Shown: positions 5,987 to 9,962 of the stretch, one piece after another | Layout of the letters: each line of letters begins with the position of its first letter | Numbering within the stretch: the stretch's first letter is position 1 | Source: Actinomycetes bacterium | GTDB lineage: Bacteria; Actinomycetota; Actinomycetes; Propionibacteriales; Propionibacteriaceae | Direction of reading: 5' to 3' | DNA length: 9,962 bases | NCBI GenBank assembly: GCA_023393755.1 | Contig: JAEXCA010000109.1 | Location: 1-9,962, forward strand | The notes under the pieces: model-generated | Told to the model about the DNA's origin: nothing | Databases searched by the model: none | The model's input: the letters and a program-made list of their open reading frames with translations, nothing else | Program-made: the position numbers and the translations under genes

Positions 5987-6610
5987 TCAAACCACCTGGT
6001 ACCCAAGTTCCCGTCGCGCGATCCGGGCGGCGATCGCGTGCAGGGTGGGTTCGGCCAGTGGCCTGGAGAAGGCGGGTGCGGCTGGGAGGCTGGTCCGGGC
6101 GGGGTTCCACAAGACCACGTTGGTGTCGCCGGTCATGGTGGACGGGGCCCACAGTCCGTCCAGGTCGGGCCAGGTAGCCCGGATCTGACGGGCCCATACC
6201 CGACAGGTGCTCTTCGGAGCGGTCGCGAGGGCGAACGCGGCGCCGTTGCGTAACGCCCAACCCCCGGTCAGGTCGAGCAGTCGCAGGTCGCGGGTGGGCG
6301 TCCAGGCGGTGACCTGCGGCCCGAGACTGCGCGAATCCACCACCCGGGTGGCCTGGAAAGTCTCAGCCAACGCCGTGGCCAGGCTCGTCGCCGCATACAG
6401 CACCCCCTGGGTCGATGGTGCGGCGGGCTCCGGGTGCGGGTCGTAACGCATCGTCGGTAGCGGCCCGTAACCACGCAACTGGTTCCAGCCGAGTACATGC
6501 GATCCCCGGGTGCGGTGGATCCGCCACAACACCGGCCGCACCGTGACGATGTCCCCCGGCTCGCACACCAGGACCGCCGGCGGGGTGCGCGGCACCTTGG
6601 GCCGGCTCAC
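5987..6610 (-). CDS. RES-domain toxin (MbcT-like, NAD+-consuming family)
   Basis: The product has 207 residues from a GTG at 6610 that overlaps the antitoxin stop codon (GTGA). RES features are plain: LWRIHR with the invariant Arg30, WNQLRGYG and RYDP, then GVLYAATSLATALAETF with the conserved Tyr72 and Glu83, and the conserved Ser at 157 in LWAPSTMTGD followed by NVVLW. Characterised RES toxins such as MbcT and related Xre-RES toxins degrade or phosphorolyse NAD+ in the cytoplasm and halt growth until neutralised by the cognate antitoxin. All three name-giving residues (Arg, Glu, Ser) are present, so the toxin looks intact. The translational overlap with its antitoxin ties synthesis of the two together. 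On a mobile element such a pair normally stabilises inheritance. Confidence 0.9.
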   Translation of the reverse strand: MSRPKVPRTPPAVLVCEPGDIVTVRPVLWRIHRTRGSHVLGWNQLRGYGPLPTMRYDPHPEPAAPSTQGVLYAATSLATALAETFQATRVVDSRSLGPQVTAWTPTRDLRLLDLTGGWALRNGAAFALATAPKSTCRVWARQIRATWPDLDGLWAPSTMTGDTNVVLWNPARTSLPAAPAFSRPLAEPTLHAIAARIARRELGYQVV

Positions 6611-7200
6611 CACAACCCAAGACCGGCAACCAGCACGCCGACCGGCCCCGGATCGCCCCCACCAGCTAGATGAGCCGTCGGGGTACGGCCCTCCAACTCC
6701 GGCTGCGCAGTGTCCATGAACCCGGCCACCGACTCGGGCGACAATCCGGCCGGGATCGCCGCCACCACCACCTCCAGCCCGGGCAGGCTCCGCCCGTCGG
6801 CGGTGAACTGCCAGCGCGGCAACCGCCGACTCCGGCCGAGCCGGAAACTCCACAAGCTCCCCGCCGACAACCGTTGGGAAACCCTGCTGCGATCCACCCC
6901 GAGCAGCAGCGCCGCCTCAGCGATCCCCACACTGCCGGCCACCAACCCGGCCATCCGGGACACCTCCGCCCGACGATCGTCCCGGACAAGAACAGAAGGA
7001 TCAGTGTCGAGCACCGCACCAGCCACCGTCCCGGCATACCCACGTAGGAACGCCACCTCGGCAGCACTCAACGGTGCAGCCGCCGGATCAGTCACCAGGG
7101 ACAGATCGGCATCGAGTTCGGCCAGGAACTCCGCGCTACTGATCCCGACGTTATGCCGGGCCAGTACCTCGTCCAAACTCACCTCAACACTCACGCTCAT
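6607..7200 (-). CDS. Antitoxin with Xre/MbcA/ParS toxin-binding domain
   Basis: The product has 197 residues; the ATG at 7200 has GGGAG nine bases upstream. The N-terminal 90 residues are helical. Residues about 91-120 (GIAEAALLLGVDRSRVSQRLSAGSLWSF) form a helix-turn-helix. The C-terminus (about 140-197) has the MbcA/ParS pattern: AGLSPESVAGFMDTAQPELEGRTPTAHLAGG, then GPVGVLVAGLG, which inserts into the RES toxin active site in solved family members. It is the first gene of the pair and overlaps the toxin start by four bases. The DNA-binding part probably represses the operon; inverted half-sites around its own start (7190-7240) are suited to this. The antitoxin is larger than compact Xre antitoxins, as is common in actinobacteria. 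Confidence 0.88.
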   Translation of the reverse strand: MSVSVEVSLDEVLARHNVGISSAEFLAELDADLSLVTDPAAAPLSAAEVAFLRGYAGTVAGAVLDTDPSVLVRDDRRAEVSRMAGLVAGSVGIAEAALLLGVDRSRVSQRLSAGSLWSFRLGRSRRLPRWQFTADGRSLPGLEVVVAAIPAGLSPESVAGFMDTAQPELEGRTPTAHLAGGGDPGPVGVLVAGLGLW

Positions 7201-7240
7201 ACACTATCACTCCCGTTAGATTGCGTGAGCTAATGAGCGT
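7190..7240. promoter_or_regulatory. Probable autoregulatory operator of the toxin-antitoxin operon
   Basis: Two perfect inverted pairs interleave: ACGCTCAT (7193-7200) with ATGAGCGT (7233-7240), and CTCACGC (7190-7196) with GCGTGAG (7223-7229). The left member covers the antitoxin start codon, the right member lies where the promoter should be. The layout fits an antitoxin-bound operator. The -35 and -10 boxes themselves are not clear. Confidence 0.5.
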
Positions 7241-7272
7241 CAGGGACGGCTCCAGGACCCCGGGCGTGGCGA

Positions 7273-7287
7273 GACCCGTTCCGGGTC
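7273..7287 (-). terminator. Possible weak terminator after the ardC-like gene
   Basis: GACCCG-TTC-CGGGTC is a perfect six-pair stem with a three-base loop, starting ten bases past the stop of the ArdC-like gene. A T-run is missing on the minus strand. Confidence 0.35.
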
Positions 7288-7297
7288 GTTGGCCGGT

Positions 7298-8404
7298 TCA
7301 GATCCGCAACCCGACCGCACGGCTGCCCCGCTCCAATGGGATCGGCCGGCGAGCCGCCTCCTGAGCCCCAGGGCTCGGTGTGGGCGTGAACGTCTCCCAC
7401 ACCTCCGGCCCGGCCGCCCGTGCGACCGGCTTCGGTTTGACAGCGGCGGTCACGCCGAGGTCCTCGGCGACGGCGTCGATCAGTCTGGTCTCCAGATCGA
7501 CCGGCTTGGTGTGCGACAGGATCGTGTCAGCGGTGGCGATCACCCGCGCCCCGGTCTCGGCAACCACCGCCTCGATCCCGTGTTCCGGGGTCGAGGCCTG
7601 GGCCGCCCAGCCAGCGACATAGTTGAACGTGTACTGGCTGGTATCCAGCTGGTGCGCGGCCGCGACCACGTAGGCTACCGACTCCGCCTCCACCTCCCGC
7701 CGGCCACGGCACGCACCCACATACGGCTCGCCGGGTTCGGGCCGGATCAGGACGTGCGCCAACTCATGGATCAACGACTTGACCGCCTGGGCGTCATCCA
7801 CATCGGCCCGCACCCGAACCTCCCGACCCGTGTAGTCGGTCAGCCCGTTCGCGCCACCGCAATCCCCGCGCGTCAACCGGAAACCCTCCGCCGCCACGAA
7901 CCCGGCCAGCGAGTCCCACAACCCCGGTGGCGCCTGGCCGCGCAACAGCGTCGGCTGCGGCGGTGTCTGGACGGGCGGGTCGACCTGGCTGGCATCAAAA
8001 ACGCTTACCGGGCGTACTCCCACCATCTTGCGGACGTACTGCATCCGGCCCTCAGCGTCCCGGATCGGCTCACCCGTCACCCGATCGACCAACTCGACCC
8101 GGCGGGTCACCGGACCGAGGATCTTGATCGCCTTCTCACCCCGCCGCACCTGGTGACCCATCACCTGCCACGCCCGATACCCAGCGATCATCGTCGCCTC
8201 GGGCATCTGAAGCATCGTCAACGCGACGTTATTGAAGCTGTACCTGTGGAGCTTCGCCGCCATACCCAGCCAACGCTGCCACGCGTCCTTCTCATCAAGG
8301 AGGGCGATGCTCTCAGCGAGCTGCTGGTGCAACTGCTCGACCGTCTCACGACGAGCACGATCAGCAGCCTCCCGCTGCGCCTCAGTCCAATTCCGGCCGG
8401 CCAT
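7298..8404 (-). CDS. ardC: ArdC-like antirestriction protein: ssDNA-binding domain plus zinc metallopeptidase fold
   Basis: The product has 368 residues. Residues about 5-135 match the ArdC N-terminal ssDNA-binding domain: HRYSFNNVALTMLQMPEATMIAGYRAW, VMGHQVRRGEKAIKILGPV. A variable Pro-rich linker (about 140-160) leads to a metallopeptidase domain with HELAHVL (His213, Glu214, His217) and a downstream Glu in REVEAESVAYVV (237-241) as probable third zinc ligand. ArdC proteins of conjugative plasmids bind incoming single-stranded DNA and protect it from host restriction. The C-terminal tail after about residue 330 is Pro-rich and probably disordered. The ATG at 8404 overlaps the stop of the 53-residue gene (TGATG); a GTG at 8407 is an alternative. 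It is the third gene of the operon behind promoter copy B, so its expression is linked to excision. The gene symbol is by similarity of layout only. Confidence 0.85.
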   Translation of the reverse strand: MAGRNWTEAQREAADRARRETVEQLHQQLAESIALLDEKDAWQRWLGMAAKLHRYSFNNVALTMLQMPEATMIAGYRAWQVMGHQVRRGEKAIKILGPVTRRVELVDRVTGEPIRDAEGRMQYVRKMVGVRPVSVFDASQVDPPVQTPPQPTLLRGQAPPGLWDSLAGFVAAEGFRLTRGDCGGANGLTDYTGREVRVRADVDDAQAVKSLIHELAHVLIRPEPGEPYVGACRGRREVEAESVAYVVAAAHQLDTSQYTFNYVAGWAAQASTPEHGIEAVVAETGARVIATADTILSHTKPVDLETRLIDAVAEDLGVTAAVKPKPVARAAGPEVWETFTPTPSPGAQEAARRPIPLERGSRAVGLRI

Positions 8405-8565
8405 CACAACGCCGCCCGAAGACGCCGATACTCCTCGGCCAACCGCTCGACCTCGGCCGGGTCAGCCCCGATAGCCTGGAGGCCGGCGATCTGCTCCAAC
8501 AGGCCGTACAACACCAACGGGCGATCACGAGGCGGCACTCCCGTCGCCACCGGCTGCTCGGTCAT
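8404..8565 (-). CDS. 53-residue helical protein between xis-like and ardC-like genes
   Basis: This small gene begins with ATG at 8565, overlapping the Xis-like stop by four bases (ATGA), and ends with TGA at 8404, overlapping the ArdC-like start (TGATG). The product begins MTEQPVATGVPPRDRPLV and continues with an amphipathic helical part (YGLLEQIAGLQA, then AEVERLAEEYRRLRAAL). Third positions are strongly GC. The double overlap is the strongest sign that it is real and translated. I do not recognise the family; it could bind Xis or ArdC, or act as a small regulator. Confidence 0.7.
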   Translation of the reverse strand: MTEQPVATGVPPRDRPLVLYGLLEQIAGLQAIGADPAEVERLAEEYRRLRAAL

Positions 8566-8786
8566 GACGCGCGCCGCCGGGGCCGCGCGCGCACCGACGG
8601 AACCGGACGAAACACCCGCCTCAGATCCTCCACCCTGACCCGGATCAGCCGCCTTCCAGAATGCACCGCTGGCAACTCCCCAGCAGAGATCCGCTGACGC
8701 AACAGATCAACACTCACGCTGTACAACACCGCCGCCTCCTGCAACGAGACGAACTCCGGCTTCACCCCGGCTGCACTGACACTCAT
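8562..8786 (-). CDS. xis: Excisionase-like helix-turn-helix protein
   Basis: The product has 74 residues from ATG at 8786, with GAGGAG six bases upstream; a longer frame start at 8819 has no such site. Residues about 12-60 match the MerR-like excisionase fold (HTH_17): FVSLQEAAVLYSVSVDLLRQRISAGELPAVHSGRRLIRVRVEDLRR. The tail is Arg-rich (VRARPRRRAS). Proteins of this type bend att DNA to drive the integrase towards excision, or act as AlpA-like activators. The att site and the integrase gene lie about 400 and 620 bases away, which supports the excisionase reading. It is the first gene of the operon behind promoter copy B, and its stop overlaps the next start. The symbol is by fold and context; a purely regulatory role remains possible. 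Confidence 0.8.
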   Translation of the reverse strand: MSVSAAGVKPEFVSLQEAAVLYSVSVDLLRQRISAGELPAVHSGRRLIRVRVEDLRRVFRPVPSVRARPRRRAS

Positions 8787-8833
8787 AACGGGCTCCTCGA
8801 TCGGCAACGCCAGCACCACAACGGCCGGCTACC

Positions 8834-8866
8834 CCCTTAAGCCAACGAAAGGTACCGATCCGGACA
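8834..8866 (-). promoter_or_regulatory. Shared-motif promoter, copy B (xis-like / 53-residue / ardC-like operon)
   Basis: On the minus strand TGTCCGGA (8866-8859), 15 bases, GGCTTAAGGG (8843-8834). It matches copy A over CCCCCTTAAGCC and GATCCGGACAC on the plus strand, with identical spacing, while the 15-base spacers differ. The xis-like ATG lies 47 bases beyond the second block. A 12-base palindrome sits seven to eighteen bases upstream of the first block and may be an extra control site. Confidence 0.7.
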
Positions 8867-8872
8867 CTCGAT

Positions 8873-8884
8873 CTTGCTAGCAAG
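8873..8884. repeat. Perfect 12-base palindrome upstream of promoter B
   Basis: CTTGCTAGCAAG is its own reverse complement. Its place just upstream of the first promoter block suggests an activator or repressor site for the xis operon. Copies A and C lack it. Confidence 0.4.
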
Positions 8885-9145
8885 TAGCGGCAGGTGCGCG
8901 AGCGCGATCGCCGTGGTTTCATCACAGACACTCAACAAGACCGCCCGACGGACGGCTTCGGCGAATGCGGCGGCCTCCACCGAAAGAGCGCTTCCCCCGT
9001 CCGAGACAGAGACGCCATCGGACAAACGTCCGGCCGACGAGATCGCGCAAGTCCGGGCGTTCCGACGCGGCGAACCGGACGCCGCCAGCAGCTCCGGCAA
9101 CGCTTCACCCCCGAAGGGCTGACACTGTCGACTTGTCGGAGCCTA

Positions 9146-9298
9146 TTGCACGATAGTTGCACGCCGTCGAGATTTTGTCTGAAAAGTGGCCTCTCACAAG
9201 GCCTTATAACGGTCGGGCTGACAGGATTTGAACGAGGACCTGAAAGCGGCTCTGACAAGGCGATTACTGCTCGCTAACTAGGGGTGATAGTTTGCACG
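9146..9298. other. Integrase attachment region (attP-like) with flanking arm-type repeats
   Basis: The region has a tRNA-derived core at 9211-9233. It is flanked by an imperfect direct repeat: 9179-9203 and 9240-9262, which agree at about 20 of 23 aligned bases (CTGAAA...GGC...TCT...ACAAGGC). A second repeat, TTGCACG, occurs at 9146-9152 and 9157-9163 on the left and 9292-9298 on the right; the second and third copies share the longer GATAGTT(T)GCACG. Tyrosine integrases bind such arm sites on both sides of the core only in attP. Both arms being present therefore suggests the circular form, or tandem copies of the element, rather than attL or attR of one integrated copy. The repeats are seen; their binding role is inferred. 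Confidence 0.6.
9211..9233 (-). other. att core: 3' end of a tRNA-Pro gene (fragment, not a functional tRNA)
   Basis: On the minus strand the 23 bases read as the T-loop and acceptor end of a tRNA: GTTCAAATCCTGTCAGC followed by CCGACC. This agrees, from memory, with the 3' end of actinobacterial tRNA-Pro (GGG anticodon), whose acceptor stem ends CAGCCCG-A. The upstream side (plus strand beyond 9233) does not continue into a tRNA, so only the 3' fragment is present. Integrating elements carry such a fragment to restore the tRNA gene on insertion. Confidence 0.7.
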
Positions 9299-9341
9299 AC
9301 GAGTCACGAATAGCCACACTTTCGCACAATTCGGTAACCTA

Positions 9342-9372
9342 AGGCCCACGATAGGCCCACGGCCGTGGGCCT
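9342..9372. repeat. Triple half-site and 20-base perfect palindrome before the integrase gene
   Basis: AGGCCCACG occurs at 9342-9350 and again at 9353-9361, and its reverse complement CGTGGGCCT at 9364-9372. The last two form a perfect palindrome over 9353-9372. The spacing of the direct copies is one helical turn (11 bases). It ends 36 bases before the integrase ATG, so it may be an operator controlling integrase or a leader hairpin in its mRNA. Confidence 0.55.
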
Positions 9373-9373
9373 C

Positions 9374-9389
9374 ATCCTGTCAGCCCAAC
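9374..9389 (+). repeat. Inverted partial copy of the att core
   Basis: ATCCTGTCAGCCCAAC matches the att core read on the minus strand (9227-9212, ATCCTGTCAGCCCGAC) at 15 of 16 bases, in opposite orientation. It lies 19 bases before the integrase start. A match this long is unlikely by chance in a window this size. Confidence 0.55.
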
Positions 9390-9408
9390 GCGTGGAGAGG
9401 AAGGGCTC

Positions 9409-9962
9409 ATGGCGACCACCCGTCGCAAGGCCTCGCCGGCGAGCAACGTCACCCCGCTGCGCCCTGATCTCGCCGCCCACCAAGCCGGGGAAGCCAAGGA
9501 GAAGACCGGCCGCCGTTCCTTCGGCAGGATCGACCAACTGCCGTCGGGGATGTTCCGGGCACGCTACCCCGACCCCGACAGCCCCCACCGCCGGATCGCT
9601 GCTGACACCACCTTCCAGACCAAGACCGACGCGGCCGCCTGGCTGTCGCGCAAGCAGGCCGAGATCATCGAGCACCGGTGGAAGCCAGCACCGCCCGCCG
9701 AGCGCGAACAGATCACCTTCGCCGACTACTCCGCCCGCTGGATGAAGAACCGCGACCTCTCCCCCAAGACCCGCGCCGAGTATCAGCGGGCACTCGACGG
9801 CCGCCTCACCTACTTCAACGACTTCACCCTCGACCAGATCACCCCCGGCACCGTCAAGCAGTGGTTCGACGCCCAGAACACCCGCTACCCCATCGCGCGC
9901 AAGAAGTCCTACGAGGTGCTCCGCGCAATCCTGGCCACCGCGGCCCGGCCCGACGAGGACAC
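9409..9962 (+). CDS. int: Tyrosine recombinase (integrase), C-terminus cut by window edge
   Basis: The visible 184 residues start at ATG 9409 behind AGAGGAAGG. After a basic, disordered N-terminus (about 1-35) comes an arm-binding (AP2-like/SAM-P-like) domain at about 38-90 with GRIDQLPSGMFRARYPDP and TKTDAAAWLSRKQAEI. A core-binding SAM-like domain begins at about 100, with ITFADYSARWMKNRDLSPKTRAEYQRAL and DQITPGTVKQWFDAQ. This is the standard N-terminal layout of phage- and ICE-type integrases of actinobacteria. The catalytic Arg-His-Arg-Tyr domain lies outside the window, so activity cannot be judged. The gene sits next to a tRNA-Pro-derived att core with arm-type repeats, and is divergent from the xis-like operon. 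It lacks the shared promoter motif, so it is probably controlled separately, perhaps through the palindrome at 9353-9372. Confidence 0.9.
   Translation, partial: MATTRRKASPASNVTPLRPDLAAHQAGEAKEKTGRRSFGRIDQLPSGMFRARYPDPDSPHRRIAADTTFQTKTDAAAWLSRKQAEIIEHRWKPAPPAEREQITFADYSARWMKNRDLSPKTRAEYQRALDGRLTYFNDFTLDQITPGTVKQWFDAQNTRYPIARKKSYEVLRAILATAARPDED

Larger units (their letters stand above)
8787..9408. other. 622-base gene-free region holding promoter B, the att site and integrase control sites
   Basis: Between the divergent xis-like and integrase genes lie, in order, promoter copy B, a 12-base palindrome, an apparently empty stretch (8890-9140), the att core with flanking repeats, a palindrome and an inverted copy of part of the core. 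An open frame on the minus strand (8837-9100) is discussed under rejected items. The rest of 8890-9140 shows nothing I can support. Confidence 0.6.

Noticed and set aside
7289..8638. Plus-strand frame of 449 residues opposite the ArdC-like gene
   Set aside because: It is the complement of a clear ArdC-like protein with zinc motif; its translation is low-complexity and unrecognisable.
8837..9100. Minus-strand open frame of 87 residues with a plausible helical C-terminal half
   Set aside because: It has only a TTG start with a weak ribosome site, its third positions are less GC-biased than those of neighbouring genes, and its last codons run through both blocks of promoter B, with the stop inside the second block. 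A real small gene is possible but not supported.
1..9962. CRISPR arrays, rRNA or insertion sequences
   Set aside because: No regularly spaced repeat array, no rRNA-like stretch and no transposase frame or terminal inverted repeats were seen on either strand.

Overview
The window is GC-rich (roughly two thirds G+C), with frequent GTG starts, short AGGAG-type ribosome binding sites and many overlapping start/stop codons. This points to an actinobacterium; the genus cannot be read from the sequence. Nearly every recognisable gene belongs to an integrative mobile element: a tyrosine integrase, an excisionase-like helix-turn-helix protein, an ArdC-type antirestriction protein, a RES/MbcA-type toxin-antitoxin pair, and the start of an envelope/secretion operon (two exported proteins, the first a clear lipoprotein, and a SAF-domain protein). 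I read it as part of an actinobacterial integrative and conjugative element or an integrating plasmid.

Layout. (1) 1-1804, minus strand: lipoprotein, PKD-like exported protein and SAF-domain protein, the last running off the left edge. (2) 1993-2739, minus: a DNA-binding protein whose two helical blocks resemble sigma-70 regions 2 and 4. (3) 2740-3252: a 513-base gene-free stretch with two strong inverted repeats, one of them containing DnaA-box-like sequences. (4) 3253-4873, plus: two tightly packed unrecognised genes. (5) 5047-5784, plus: a secreted Lys/Trp-rich protein of different base composition, preceded by a four-codon mini-ORF. (6) 5987-7200, minus: the antitoxin and RES toxin genes. 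(7) 7298-8786, minus: three overlapping genes (Xis-like, a 53-residue protein, ArdC). (8) 8787-9408: gene-free, holding a tRNA-Pro-derived att core flanked by imperfect direct repeats. (9) 9409 to the end, plus: integrase, cut by the window edge.

Main observation. Three operons in this window start behind the same two-block motif, TGTCCGGA, exactly 15 bases, then GGCTTAAGGG. The copies precede the lipoprotein/SAF operon, the unknown gene pair and the xis-ardC operon. No such motif is seen before the sigma-like gene, the toxin-antitoxin pair, the secreted protein or the integrase. The simplest reading is a dedicated regulon for excision, antirestriction and transfer. The sigma-like protein at 1993-2739 is the natural candidate to read these promoters; this pairing is inference.

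The att region appears to carry arm-type repeats on both sides of the core. That is the layout of an intact attP (circular form or tandem copies) rather than of attL or attR in a single integrated copy. A second, inverted copy of part of the core lies just before the integrase start.
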